Assembly: GCA_937996535.1 (NCBI GenBank)
Contig: CALKVF010000075.1
Location: forward strand, 26,178 to 90,177
DNA from: an uncultured Novosphingobium sp.
Lineage (GTDB): Bacteria; Pseudomonadota; Alphaproteobacteria; Sphingomonadales; Sphingomonadaceae
Direction of reading: 5' to 3'
DNA length: 64,000 bases
Made by a program: the position numbers and the translations under genes. The notes below the pieces were generated by a model. The model was given only the letters and a program-made list of their open reading frames with translations, was not told the DNA's origin and ran no database searches. Numbering within the stretch: position 1 is the stretch's first letter; every line of letters begins with the position of its first letter. This document shows, in pieces, positions 19,478 through 28,371 of the stretch.

Positions 19478-20214
19478 GCCCGGCCCCCCAGCGTGGCGGC
19501 CAGCCCGGCCAGCGCTTCGCCGAGCCGGGCGAGCCCGGCGCTGTCGCGCGAATTGGCGAAGATCGAGGCCGAGATGCACAGCCGCGCGTTGCTTGATACC
19601 GCGAGCCGGCAGCCGAGCGAGCAGATCCCGGCATGGCCGTGGCCATCGTCGATCGCATAGCCCGCTGCGCCCGCGCGTTCGACCTGCTGGGCATAGTCGG
19701 CAAAGGCCAGTGGGCTTTGCCAGCGCACTGCATCGTAGCGCCGCCGCAGTTCGGCCGATGATATGCCCTCGCTGGCGGCGAGCGCCCGTCCGGTCGCCCC
19801 GCCGCCGATTGGCTGGCGCTGGCCGATGACCATCAGGATGCGCGTGGCCGCGCCGCTTTCGGCCAGGGCGACCAGTTCGAGCCGGTCGCTCGATACCGCG
19901 TGCCACAGCCCTAGCGTGGCCTCGTGCGTCTGGGCGAAGGTGCCAAGTGCCGGGCGGGTGGCGGCGATCACCTGGTCCAGCGCGCCGCGCGCAAAATCCA
20001 GTCGGGCCCAGCCCGAGGCCGCGCGGTAGAGCTTGGCCGCCCCGCCGCGTTCAACCATGCCCTCGGCCACCAGGGTGCGCAGCAGGTTGAGGCAGCTTGA
20101 CGGGCTGAGCACCAGATCGCGCGCGATCTCCGACAGCGTCAGCCCCGCCGGGTGCGAGGAGAGCAGCCGCAGAATGGCGAAAGCTTGCGAGACGGAGCGC
20201 ACCGGACCGGACAT
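19474..20214 (-). CDS. IclR-family transcriptional regulator
   Basis: A 246-residue regulator. The N-terminal winged helix is clear (VSQAFAILRLLSSHPAGLTL, SEIARDLVLSPSSCLNLLRT, VEGM-type wing). The C-terminal effector-binding domain runs from about residue 80 with RPALGTFAQTHEATLGLW, GAATGRALAASEG-like and AGICSLGCRLAV segments. It is transcribed away from a six-gene acyl-CoA degradation operon, and two operator-like sites lie in the gap between them. It most likely controls that operon in response to a pathway intermediate; whether it activates or represses cannot be told. Confidence 0.9.
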   Translation of the reverse strand: MSGPVRSVSQAFAILRLLSSHPAGLTLSEIARDLVLSPSSCLNLLRTLVAEGMVERGGAAKLYRAASGWARLDFARGALDQVIAATRPALGTFAQTHEATLGLWHAVSSDRLELVALAESGAATRILMVIGQRQPIGGGATGRALAASEGISSAELRRRYDAVRWQSPLAFADYAQQVERAGAAGYAIDDGHGHAGICSLGCRLAVSSNARLCISASIFANSRDSAGLARLGEALAGLAATLGGRA

Positions 20215-20227
20215 CGGCTGACGATAC

Positions 20228-20267
20228 TTTTCACAATGATGAAAGACAATTCCAAATGATGAATTGG
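20228..20267. promoter_or_regulatory. Paired operator-like sites in the IclR divergon
   Basis: AATGATGAA occurs at 20235-20243 and again at 20255-20263, exactly 20 bp apart (about two helical turns). Each copy sits in an inverted repeat with an 8-base centre: TTTC/GAAA at 20229-20244 and CAATTC/GAATTG at 20247-20266. Two like sites on one DNA face fit binding of an IclR tetramer as two dimers. Confidence 0.55.
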
Positions 20268-20318
20268 CTTTCCCTTGCCGCGCCGGCTTGCGAAGATGCC
20301 CGCAAACAGGAGATTCGG

Positions 20319-21236
20319 ATGTCGGGAATGCTTGAAGGAAAGGTCGTCGCGATCACCGGGGCCGGGCGCGGCGTGGGCCGCGAAATCGCGCTGCTCTGCG
20401 CGAAGCATGGCGCGGCCGTGGTGGTCAACGATCCGGGCGTGGGCGGCGGCGGCGAAGGCGGCGATGCCGGTCCGGCGCAGCAGACCGTGGACGATATCGT
20501 GGCCGCCGGCGGCAAGGCATGGGCCAACCTTGCCAGCGTGGCCGATCCGGTTGGCGCGGCGACGATCATCGAAGACGCGGTGCAGCGCTTCGGGCGGATC
20601 GATGCCGTGGTCAACAACGCGGGCATCCTGCGCGATACCATCTGGCACAAGATGAGCCACGAGGACTGGCGCGCGGTGATCGACGTCAATCTCAACGGCC
20701 CGTTCAACGTCTGCAAGGCGGCGACGCCTTATTTCCGCGAGCAGCAATCGGGCAGTTTCATCCACTTCACCTCCACCTCGGGCCTGATCGGCAATGTGGG
20801 CCAGGCCAACTATTCGGCGGCCAAGCTGGGGTTGGTGGCACTGTCGCAGTCGATCGCGCTCGACATGGCGCGCGCGGGCGTGCGCTCTAACTGCATCGCG
20901 CCTTTCGCGTGGAGCCGGATGACCGCCTCGATCCCCGCTGAAACGCCCGAGCAGAAGCAGCGGGTCGAACGGCTCAAGACGATGAGCGCCGACAAGATCG
21001 CGCCGCTGGTTGTCTATCTCGCCTCTGATGCCTCAAAGGCTGTGACCAACCAGATCTTCTCGGTCCGCAAGAACGAGATCGTGCTCTACAACAAGCCGCG
21101 CCCGATCCGCTCGATGACCAAGCTTGAAGGCTGGACGCCAGAGGCCATCGCCGACGAGCTGATCCCCGCCTTCACGCCGAGCTTCGCGCGCGCCGACGAG
21201 GTTTCGGCCCACGTCTTCCCTTATGACCCGATCTGA
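20319..21236 (+). CDS. Short-chain dehydrogenase (3-hydroxyacyl-CoA dehydrogenase-like)
   Basis: A 305-residue SDR, first gene of the acyl-CoA operon. The NAD(P) site is TGAGRGVGREIA near the start. NNAG is at VVNNAGILRD, the catalytic Ser lies in FTSTSGLIGN, and Tyr-x-x-x-Lys is in ANYSAAKLG. The VNDPGVGGGGEGGDAGPAQQ insert and overall layout resemble the (3R)-hydroxyacyl-CoA dehydrogenase domain of peroxisomal multifunctional enzyme type 2. ATG 20319 is preferred because AGGAG stands upstream; the open frame extends to 20256 but without a site. Probable role: oxidation of a hydroxyacyl-CoA intermediate. Confidence 0.85.
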   Translation: MSGMLEGKVVAITGAGRGVGREIALLCAKHGAAVVVNDPGVGGGGEGGDAGPAQQTVDDIVAAGGKAWANLASVADPVGAATIIEDAVQRFGRIDAVVNNAGILRDTIWHKMSHEDWRAVIDVNLNGPFNVCKAATPYFREQQSGSFIHFTSTSGLIGNVGQANYSAAKLGLVALSQSIALDMARAGVRSNCIAPFAWSRMTASIPAETPEQKQRVERLKTMSADKIAPLVVYLASDASKAVTNQIFSVRKNEIVLYNKPRPIRSMTKLEGWTPEAIADELIPAFTPSFARADEVSAHVFPYDPI

Positions 21237-21246
21237 GGACCACGCC

Positions 21247-22416
21247 ATGACCCAGGGTATGGATGCCGATGCCTTTGAGCAGTTCATCGACCAGTTGCGC
21301 CGCTATGTGCGCGAGCGGCTGATCCCGGCGGAAAAGACGATCATCGAAACCGACCAGATCCCCGCCGAGATTCTGGATGAAATGCGCGACATGGGGCTGT
21401 TCGGCCTGACCATGCCCGAGGAATACGGCGGCGCGGGGATGAACATCACCCAGTATGCGCGAACCATCAATACGCTGTCCTATGCCATGCCGGCGTTCCG
21501 CTCGATCATCTCGATCAACATCGGGATGGTCTGCTCGGCGCTCAAGAACGGCGGGACCGAGGCGCAGAAGGCCGAATGGCTGCCGCGTCTGGCTGCGGGC
21601 GAAATTGCCTGCTTTGGCCTGACCGAACCGGGTTCCGGCTCTGACTCTGCCGCGATGCAGACCATGGCGGTGAAGAGCGGCAATGGCTGGGTGCTCAATG
21701 GCACCAAACGCTACATCACCAATTCGCCCTTCGCCAAGGTGGCGCTGATCATGGCGCGGACCGCCAAGGAAGCCCTGCCCAAGAACGCGCACGTCTCGGC
21801 CTTCCTGGTGCCGATGGACACGCCTGGCGTTGCAGTTGGCAAGTCGGACAAGAAGATGGGGCAATCGGGCAGCCACATCGCCGATATCATCATGGACAAT
21901 GTCCAGCTGCCCGCCGATGCGCTGCTGGGCGACAGCGAGGGCAAGGGCTTCATCTATGCGATGAAGAGCCTCGACAATGGCCGGATCTCGGTTGGGGCTG
22001 CGGCCACCGGCTATGCCCGCCGCGCGCTCGATTCCGCGATCCGCTACGCCAATGAGCGCAAGGCCTTTGGTGAACCGATCGCCAACTTCCAGCTGATCCA
22101 GCAGATGCTCGCCGATAGCGAGATCGAGATCTACGCGGCCGAAGCGATGATGCAGGACGTGACCGCGCGCGCCGATGCGGGCGAGAACGTGCTGCGCAAG
22201 GCCGCCGCCTTCAAGGTCTTTGCCTCCGAGATGTGCGGCCGCGTGGTTGACCGCGTGGTGCAGGTCTATGGCGGTGCGGGCTACCTCGCCGAATACGATG
22301 CCGAACGCTTCTTCCGTGATGCCCGGATCTACCGCATCTACGAAGGCACGACCCAGATCCTCCAGCTCCAGATCGCCAAGCACATGCTGCGCGAATGGGC
22401 CGCAGAGCAGGGCTGA
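21247..22416 (+). CDS. Acyl-CoA dehydrogenase
   Basis: A 389-residue flavoprotein that introduces a 2,3 double bond into an acyl-CoA thioester. Family signatures: MPEEYGGAGMNITQYART, the FAD-binding ACFGLTEPGSGSDSAAMQT, and the C-terminal VYGGAGYLAEYDAERFFRDA with RIYEGTTQI. The catalytic glutamate is expected in the YEGTTQ region, as in the short/medium-chain type. It starts 10 bases after the SDR stop with GAGGA upstream. The substrate chain is not deducible. Confidence 0.92.
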   Translation: MTQGMDADAFEQFIDQLRRYVRERLIPAEKTIIETDQIPAEILDEMRDMGLFGLTMPEEYGGAGMNITQYARTINTLSYAMPAFRSIISINIGMVCSALKNGGTEAQKAEWLPRLAAGEIACFGLTEPGSGSDSAAMQTMAVKSGNGWVLNGTKRYITNSPFAKVALIMARTAKEALPKNAHVSAFLVPMDTPGVAVGKSDKKMGQSGSHIADIIMDNVQLPADALLGDSEGKGFIYAMKSLDNGRISVGAAATGYARRALDSAIRYANERKAFGEPIANFQLIQQMLADSEIEIYAAEAMMQDVTARADAGENVLRKAAAFKVFASEMCGRVVDRVVQVYGGAGYLAEYDAERFFRDARIYRIYEGTTQILQLQIAKHMLREWAAEQG

Positions 22417-22422
22417 CCGGCA

Positions 22423-23628
22423 ATGTATGACATTCTCAGCGGCCTCTCGGTGGTCGAGGTTTCCTCCTTCGTCGCCTCGCCCACGGCGGGGCTCTACATG
22501 GCGCAATTCGGCGCCGACGTGATCCGGGTCGACCAGATCGGCGGTGGGCAGGATTTCCGGCGCTGGCCGGTGACCGAACACAACGATTCGCTTGGCTGGG
22601 AAAACCTCAACCGCGCCAAGCGCAGCCTCGCGCTCGATTTCGGCAAGCCCGAAGCCCGCGAATTGCTGACCGAGCTGATCCGCAAGACCGGGCAATTGAT
22701 CACCAACCTTCCGGTGACCGGCTTTCTCGCGCATGACCGGCTGGCCGAAGGCCGGCCCGATCTGGTCACGGTGCGGGTGATGGGCTGGCCCGATGGCTCG
22801 GTGGCGCTCGATTACACCGCCAATGCGGCGGTGGGTTACACCGCGCTGACCGGCCCGCTCGAAGACCCCCGCCCGGTCAACCACGTGCTTCCGGCCTGGG
22901 ATCTCCTGACCGGGGCCTATGCCGCCTTTGCGCTGCTGGCCGCGATCCGCCGCCGCGATGCCACGGGCCTTGGCGGGGAAGTGCGCCTGCCGCTCAGCGA
23001 CATCGCGATGGGCAGCGCCGCCAATCTCGGCCGGGTGGCCGAAGTGCTCTATACCGGGCGTGACCGCGAACGGCTGGGCAATGCCGTGTTCGGCACCGTC
23101 GGGCGCGATTTCGTGACCCGCGATGGCACGCGGCTGATGATCGTCGCGATCAACGAGCGGCAATGGCAGGGGCTGGTCAAGGCGCTGGGCCTTACCGAAG
23201 GGCTGGCCGCGCTCGAAGCGCAGCTGGGCGTGACCTTTGCCGGCGATGATGGTGCCCGCTTTACCCACCGTGCGCCGATCTTTGCCCTGATCGAAGCCGA
23301 AGTCGGCAAATACGATCACGCCGATCTTGCCGCGCTGCTCGATGGCAACGGCGTGGTTCACGGCCCCTATCGCACCATGGTCGAGGCGGTGAACGATCCC
23401 CGTCTGGTGACCGCCAACCCGATGTTCGCGCCCAGCGACGACAATCCCTCGGGCTTTGCCTATCCAGCGGCCGGCGCCTTTGCCACCGTGCCCCAGCTCG
23501 AACGCAAGCCCGCTGCGCCCGCACCGCGCAATGGCCAGCACAGCGAGGCGGTCCTCGCCGATGTGCTCGGCCTCTCCTCGGGCGAAATCGCCCGCCTGAT
23601 CGACTCTGGAATCGTAGGAACCGACTGA
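22423..23628 (+). CDS. CaiB/BaiF family (class III) CoA-transferase
   Basis: A 401-residue member of the formyl-CoA:oxalate CoA-transferase family, which moves CoA between carboxylic acids. Typical segments: LSVVEVSSFVASPTAGLYMAQ at the start, GADVIRVDQIGGG, NRAKRSLALDFGKPEARE, and a central region with the expected catalytic Asp (MGWPDGSVALDYTANAAVG). It starts six bases after the acyl-CoA dehydrogenase and overlaps the thiolase start by one base. In this operon it probably activates the carboxylic acid substrate. Confidence 0.9.
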   Translation: MYDILSGLSVVEVSSFVASPTAGLYMAQFGADVIRVDQIGGGQDFRRWPVTEHNDSLGWENLNRAKRSLALDFGKPEARELLTELIRKTGQLITNLPVTGFLAHDRLAEGRPDLVTVRVMGWPDGSVALDYTANAAVGYTALTGPLEDPRPVNHVLPAWDLLTGAYAAFALLAAIRRRDATGLGGEVRLPLSDIAMGSAANLGRVAEVLYTGRDRERLGNAVFGTVGRDFVTRDGTRLMIVAINERQWQGLVKALGLTEGLAALEAQLGVTFAGDDGARFTHRAPIFALIEAEVGKYDHADLAALLDGNGVVHGPYRTMVEAVNDPRLVTANPMFAPSDDNPSGFAYPAAGAFATVPQLERKPAAPAPRNGQHSEAVLADVLGLSSGEIARLIDSGIVGTD

Positions 23629-24842
23629 TGACCAAGCTTCGCCGCGCAGCCATTGTTTCCCCCATCCGCACGCCGGTCGGCAAGTTCGGCGGGGCGCTTG
23701 CCTCGGTCACCGCCGGGCAGCTCGGCGCGGAGATCCTCAAAGCGCTGATGGCGCGCACCAAGATTGACCCTTCGCGGGTCGACGACGTGGTGTTCAGCCA
23801 GGGCTATGGCAACGGCGAAGCGCCGTGCATTGGTCACTGGTCGTGGTTGCTGGCCGGGTTGCCCGAAGAAGTGCCGGGCTATCAGCTTGATCGGCGCTGC
23901 GGCTCGGGCCTGCAGGCGATCATCAACGCCGCGATGATGGTGCAGACCGGCATGAGCGATGTCGTCGTTGCGGGCGGCTGCGAGTCCATGTCGAACGTCG
24001 AACATTACTCCACCGACGTGCGCAAGGGCGTGCGCGCGGGCAACCTGACCCTGCATGACCGCCTGACCCGCGGGCGCGTGATGAGCCAGCCGATTGAGCG
24101 TTACGGCGTGATCTCGGGGATGATCGAGACGGCCGAAAACCTCGCCAAGGACTGGAACATCAGCCGCGAGGCGTGTGATGCCTATGCCGTGCGCAGCCAT
24201 CAGCGCGCCGCTGCCGCCTGGGCCAACAATCTCTTCGCCGACGAACTGGTGCCGATCGCTGTGCCGCAGAAGAAGGGTGATCCCGTGGTGTTCGACCACG
24301 ACGAGGGCTACCGCGCCGACGCGACGATGGAGACGCTCGGCAAGCTGCGTGCGCTCGAAGGCGGCGTGGTGACGGCGGGCAACGCCAGCCAGCAGAACGA
24401 TGCTGCTGCCGCCTGCCTGGTGGTTGCGGAAGACAAGCTCGAAGAGCTGGGACTTGAGCCCATCGCCTACTTCCATAGCTGGGCTGCCGCCGGTTGCGAT
24501 CCCAGCCGCATGGGCTATGGCCCGGTCCCCGCGACCGAGCGCCTGTTCGCCCGCAACGGCCTCTCGCTCGGCGACATGGGCCTGATCGAACTCAACGAAG
24601 CCTTCGCGCCGCAGGTGCTGGCCTGCCTCAAGGGCTGGGGTTGGTCGGACGATGACAGCCGCCATGACATCCTCAACGTCAATGGTTCGGGCATTTCGCT
24701 GGGCCACCCGATCGGCGCGACCGGCGGGCGCATCCTTGCCAACCTGACCCGCGAAATGCAGCGCCGTGACGTGAAGTACGGGCTTGAAACCATGTGCATC
24801 GGCGGCGGTCAAGGCATCGCGGCGGTGTTCGAAAAGGCATGA
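23628..24842 (+). CDS. Acetyl-CoA acetyltransferase (thiolase)
   Basis: A 404-residue thiolase. The nucleophilic Cys is in LDRRCGSGLQAI (about residue 90), the His in NVNGSGISLGHPIGATGGR, and the second Cys in ETMCIGGGQGIAAVFE at the C terminus. All catalytic residues are therefore present. It would cleave a 3-ketoacyl-CoA to release acetyl-CoA at the end of the pathway. Its final codons overlap the next gene by four bases (ATGA). Confidence 0.93.
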   Translation: MTKLRRAAIVSPIRTPVGKFGGALASVTAGQLGAEILKALMARTKIDPSRVDDVVFSQGYGNGEAPCIGHWSWLLAGLPEEVPGYQLDRRCGSGLQAIINAAMMVQTGMSDVVVAGGCESMSNVEHYSTDVRKGVRAGNLTLHDRLTRGRVMSQPIERYGVISGMIETAENLAKDWNISREACDAYAVRSHQRAAAAWANNLFADELVPIAVPQKKGDPVVFDHDEGYRADATMETLGKLRALEGGVVTAGNASQQNDAAAACLVVAEDKLEELGLEPIAYFHSWAAAGCDPSRMGYGPVPATERLFARNGLSLGDMGLIELNEAFAPQVLACLKGWGWSDDDSRHDILNVNGSGISLGHPIGATGGRILANLTREMQRRDVKYGLETMCIGGGQGIAAVFEKA

Positions 24843-26440
24843 GCGCCATCGATTACGGCCACGTGCTGGGCGCGGCGCGGGGCTATCTCGCGCAGGCCCA
24901 GGCGGCGCTCGCCGAGCGGCTCGAAGGCCAGCGGATCGACGCGCACCAGCGCGCCGCCCACGGCTTTGCCTGGATCGCGACGAGCGTGGCCGCGCTTGAG
25001 GCGGTGGCAGGCTGGCTTGAGGCGAATGGCGCTGCCAACCCGATCGACGCCAAGGTTGCCCGCCTCGCCTTTGCCGAGGTGCTGGGGCAGCTCGTTGGCG
25101 GCCTGCCGATGGGCCAGAACGAAATCGTCCGCCCGGCTGACCTCGGCCTTGGCGCCGCCGCGCGCGATCTGGCCCAGGCCTGCGCCGCTCTGATCGATGC
25201 CGATCACGCCGAAACCCGCGCCGAGGTGGCCGCATTGCTGGCCGCCGGGCACTGGCCGTCGGAGAGCTTCCACGACAGCGACCTCGATGCGATCCGCGAC
25301 CAGTTCCGCCGCTTCACCGAGGCCGAAATCCTGCCCCATGCCCACAAGTGGCATCTGGCAAACGACCTGATTCCCGATGCTACCGTCGCCGCGATGGCCG
25401 AGCTTGGCACCTTCGGCGTGTGCATCCCTGAAGAGTATGGCGGGCTGGGCCTCTCCAAACTGGTGATGTGCCTTGTCACCGAGGAACTGTCGCGCGGCTG
25501 GATCGGCGCGGGCTCGCTCGGCACCCGCAGCGAGATCGCGGGCGAACTGATCGCGCAGGGCGGCACGGCCGAGCAGAAGGCGCAGTGGCTGCCCCGCATC
25601 GCCAGCGGTGACGTGCTGCCAACCGCCGTGTTTACCGAGCCTGATGTGGGCTCCGACCTTGGCAGCCTGCAAACCCGCGCGCGGCAGGACGCGAATGGTG
25701 ATTGGGTGATCGACGGGGCCAAGACCTGGATTACCCACGCCAGCCGGTCCGATCTGATGACGCTGCTCGCCCGCACGCTGCCAGACGCCAAGGGCTATGC
25801 CGGCCTCTCGATGCTGCTGGTCCCCAAGCCGCGCGGGAGCGAGGCTGATCCGTTCCCGGCAGACGGCATGGCGGGTAGCGAGATCGAGGTGCTGGGTTAC
25901 CGGGGGATGCGCGAATATGCGCTCTCGTTCGATGGGATGCGCGCGCCCGCCGAGGCGCTGCTGGGCGGCGAGCAGGGGCAGGGCTTCAAGCAGCTGATGC
26001 GCACGTTTGAAGGCGCCCGGATCCAGACCGCCGCGCGCGCCGTGGGCGTTGCCCGCCGCGCGCTGGAACTGGGGCTGGACTATGCCCTAAACCGCAAGCA
26101 GTTCGGCAAGGCCATCGCCGCTTTCCCGCGCGTGGCTGACAAGCTGGCGATGAGCTTGGCTGACCTGATCCTCTCCCGCGAGCTGACCTATGCCGCCGCG
26201 CGGGCCAAGGATTCGGGCAAGCGCTGCGATATCGAGGCTGGCATGGCCAAGCTGCTCGCCGCGCGCACCGCGTGGAGCAACGCCGATGCCGCGCTGCAGA
26301 TCCACGGCGGCAACGGCTATGCGCTGGAGTTCGAGATCAGCCGCGTGCTGTGCGATGCGCGCATCCTCAACATCTTCGAAGGCGCGGCCGAAATCCAGGC
26401 GCAGGTGATCGCGCGCGGGCTGCTGGAAGGGCGCAACTGA
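24839..26440 (+). CDS. Acyl-CoA dehydrogenase family protein with N-terminal extension
   Basis: A 533-residue second dehydrogenase of the operon. Residues 1 to about 140 form an alpha-helical, alanine-rich extension absent from classic enzymes. The dehydrogenase core follows: FGVCIPEEYGGLGLSKLVMC, the FAD-binding TAVFTEPDVGSDLGSLQTRA, and the C-terminal IHGGNGYALEFEISRVLCDA with IFEGAAEIQAQ. The size recalls acyl-CoA dehydrogenases acting on bulky or branched acyl-CoAs. It overlaps the thiolase by four bases and is followed directly by the hydratase. Confidence 0.88.
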   Translation: MSAIDYGHVLGAARGYLAQAQAALAERLEGQRIDAHQRAAHGFAWIATSVAALEAVAGWLEANGAANPIDAKVARLAFAEVLGQLVGGLPMGQNEIVRPADLGLGAAARDLAQACAALIDADHAETRAEVAALLAAGHWPSESFHDSDLDAIRDQFRRFTEAEILPHAHKWHLANDLIPDATVAAMAELGTFGVCIPEEYGGLGLSKLVMCLVTEELSRGWIGAGSLGTRSEIAGELIAQGGTAEQKAQWLPRIASGDVLPTAVFTEPDVGSDLGSLQTRARQDANGDWVIDGAKTWITHASRSDLMTLLARTLPDAKGYAGLSMLLVPKPRGSEADPFPADGMAGSEIEVLGYRGMREYALSFDGMRAPAEALLGGEQGQGFKQLMRTFEGARIQTAARAVGVARRALELGLDYALNRKQFGKAIAAFPRVADKLAMSLADLILSRELTYAAARAKDSGKRCDIEAGMAKLLAARTAWSNADAALQIHGGNGYALEFEISRVLCDARILNIFEGAAEIQAQVIARGLLEGRN

Positions 26441-27291
26441 TGAGCGATTGGAGCAGCTGGATCGGCCGCGAGGAACAGCGTCATGACCGCGTCGACGAGG
26501 CCATGACCACCCGCTGGCTCGCCACGCTTGACCGCGCCGCGCCGGGTGATGGCACCGCGGCGCAGGCGCTGCACTGGTGCCTGTGCCTGCCCGATGCGCC
26601 GACTGCTGCATTGGGGCCGGATGGTCACCCGCTGCGCGATGACAGTCCCGCGAGCTTCCTGCCGCCCGTGCCGCTGCCGCGCCGGATGTGGGCTTCGAGC
26701 AAGGTGGAGTTCCATGTTCCCCTGCGCGTGGGCGAGCGCGTCACGCGCACCTCGCGCGTCGCCTCGGTCACCGAAAAGACCGGCGGTTCAGGCCAGCTGG
26801 TGTTCGTTGACGTGGCGCACGAAACGCATGGGGAAAGCGGCCTTGCGGTCAGCGAGGTGCAGTCGCTGGTCTACCGGGCGCCTGCCGAGCCCGGCACGCC
26901 GCCCGCCCCGCCGCCGCTGGGGGAGGGGCGCTTCGATCGCTCGGCCTGGTCCGCCCACCGTGCTTTAGTCCCCACCGAACCGCTGCTGTTTCGCTTTTCC
27001 GCGCTGACCTTCAACAGCCACCGCATCCACTACGACCTGCCCTATGCCGTGGGCGAAGAGAACTATCGCGGTCTGGTGGTTCACGGACCGCTGACCGCCA
27101 GCCTGCTGCTTGATCTGGCACAGCGCGAACTGGGCGACAACGCGCTCAAGACCTTCGCGTTCCGGGGCCTCTCCCCGGCGATCTGCGACGAAATGCTGCA
27201 CCTCGTGCTGCGCAGCAAGGATGCGGATTATGAACTGGGCGCCTTTGCCGCCGACGGCCGCCAGGTGATGAGCGCCAGCGCCACGGTCTGA
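26440..27291 (+). CDS. FAS1-like dehydratase / MaoC-type hydratase
   Basis: A 283-residue two-half hot-dog protein. The N-terminal half (to about residue 145) includes RRMWASSKVEFHVPLRVGER, and the C-terminal half has LTFNSHRIHYDLPYAVGEEN followed by VVHGPLTASLLLDLA, the signature of mesaconyl-C4-CoA hydratase and fungal/mitochondrial HTD2-type dehydratases. It would hydrate an enoyl-CoA made by one of the dehydrogenases. The stop of the previous gene overlaps its ATG by one base. Last gene of the operon. Confidence 0.87.
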   Translation: MSDWSSWIGREEQRHDRVDEAMTTRWLATLDRAAPGDGTAAQALHWCLCLPDAPTAALGPDGHPLRDDSPASFLPPVPLPRRMWASSKVEFHVPLRVGERVTRTSRVASVTEKTGGSGQLVFVDVAHETHGESGLAVSEVQSLVYRAPAEPGTPPAPPPLGEGRFDRSAWSAHRALVPTEPLLFRFSALTFNSHRIHYDLPYAVGEENYRGLVVHGPLTASLLLDLAQRELGDNALKTFAFRGLSPAICDEMLHLVLRSKDADYELGAFAADGRQVMSASATV

Positions 27292-27302
27292 AGGCGGGCT
27301 GA

Positions 27303-27719
27303 TCAGTCCAGCCGCACCTTGCCGCGCCCGGCCTTGACCGCGCCGCGCTTTTTCTTGCCTTCAAGGCGCTGGGTCTTGCCGACGCGGTTGAGGCGGCTCT
27401 TGGCGCGCTGCTGGGGGAGGTTGAAGGCTTCGGCGATCAATTCGCCCAGCCGCTCGCGCGCGTCGGTTCGGTTGGCTTCCTGGGTACGGAAGCGCTGGGC
27501 GGTGATGAGGAGTTCGCCCCTCGCCGTCATCCGGCTGCCCGCGAGCTGCTTGAACCGCGCGAACACCGGCACCGGTAGGCGCAGGGCATAGACATCGAGC
27601 CGCAGCTGCACGGCGGTTGCCACCTTGTTGACGTTCTGCCCGCCCGGACCGGAAGCGGTGATGAAGCTTTCGCTGGCCAGCGCGTTCGCGCGGGCGATGG
27701 CTTCATCCGCCGAGGACAT
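27303..27719 (-). CDS. arfB: Alternative ribosome-rescue factor / peptidyl-tRNA hydrolase
   Basis: A 138-residue ArfB (YaeJ/ICT1) protein. It hydrolyses peptidyl-tRNA on ribosomes stalled without a stop codon, as a backup to trans-translation. The GGQ loop is present (SGPGGQNVNK, about 24-33), followed by the release-factor-like fold and a strongly basic C-terminal tail (RVGKTQRLEGKKKRGAVKAG) that enters the empty mRNA channel. The ATG at 27719 lies inside the last codons of the upstream pseudouridine synthase gene. It ends 11 bases from the convergent hydratase gene. Confidence 0.93.
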   Translation of the reverse strand: MSSADEAIARANALASESFITASGPGGQNVNKVATAVQLRLDVYALRLPVPVFARFKQLAGSRMTARGELLITAQRFRTQEANRTDARERLGELIAEAFNLPQQRAKSRLNRVGKTQRLEGKKKRGAVKAGRGKVRLD

Positions 27720-28371
27720 CTTCGCCAAATCCGAACGCCGCGAAATCCGCCGGCACTGGCGCGCGCGCGGCGATTGGCGGCTTGCCTTCGCGCTCTACGG
27801 TGAGGGCGAGCGCGTGGAGCATCGTGCGCTGCGCGCCTTTTCCGTCGCCATAGACCGGATCGCCGAGCAGCGCATGGCCGAGCCCGGCCTGCGCGTGGAT
27901 GCGGATCTGGTGGGTGCGGCCGGTTTCGGGCCGGAATTCGACCAGCGTCAGGCTGCCGCGCTCGGCCAGCTTGCGCCAGTGCGTGACCGAAGGCTTGCCT
28001 TTCTTCGCCGCGATCATCCGCCAACCCTTGTCCGCGCTCGAAATCTTGGAGAGCGAGAGCGCGATCGTGCCTTCATCGCCCTCGACCGGGCCGTTCACGA
28101 TCCCGAGGTAGACCTTCTTCACCTGCCGCCCTTCGAAGGCGGCGTTGAAGCGCTTCAGGGCCTTGGGATTGCGCGCCAACAGCAGGCAGCCCGAGGTGTC
28201 GGTATCGATCCGGTGGGCGGGCCAGGGCTCGCGCTGGAAGCCGAGTTTCAGCTCTTCCAGATGGTCTTCAAGGCAGCGGCCGCCGGCACGCGGCCGCTCG
28301 ATCGGCAGGCCCGCGGGCTTGTCGATCACCAGGGCTTCGCCGTCTTCGTAAACGATCGGGATGGCGGTCAT
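27703..28371 (-). CDS. RluA-family RNA pseudouridine synthase
   Basis: A 222-residue pseudouridine synthase without an S4 domain. The catalytic motif is HRIDTDTSGCLLLARNP (about 54-70), with the active Asp in the DTDTSG segment, and the second conserved block is RPETGRTHQIRIHAQAGLGH with LLGDPVYGDGK. It modifies uridine in rRNA or tRNA; the exact site is not deducible, although the short form resembles RluA/TruC-type enzymes. It overlaps the aminotransferase upstream (ATGA) and arfB downstream. Confidence 0.9.
   Translation of the reverse strand: MTAIPIVYEDGEALVIDKPAGLPIERPRAGGRCLEDHLEELKLGFQREPWPAHRIDTDTSGCLLLARNPKALKRFNAAFEGRQVKKVYLGIVNGPVEGDEGTIALSLSKISSADKGWRMIAAKKGKPSVTHWRKLAERGSLTLVEFRPETGRTHQIRIHAQAGLGHALLGDPVYGDGKGAQRTMLHALALTVEREGKPPIAARAPVPADFAAFGFGEDVLGG

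Noticed and set aside
21172..23541. A very long open frame on the minus strand opposite the acyl-CoA genes
   Set aside because: It matches no family motif and mirrors two well-supported genes; it is a GC-rich shadow frame.
20319..27291. A 3-hydroxypropionate bicycle cluster
   Set aside because: Only a CaiB-type transferase and an FAS1-like hydratase match. Malonyl-CoA reductase, propionyl-CoA synthase and citramalyl-CoA lyase are missing, and both families are widespread in other pathways.
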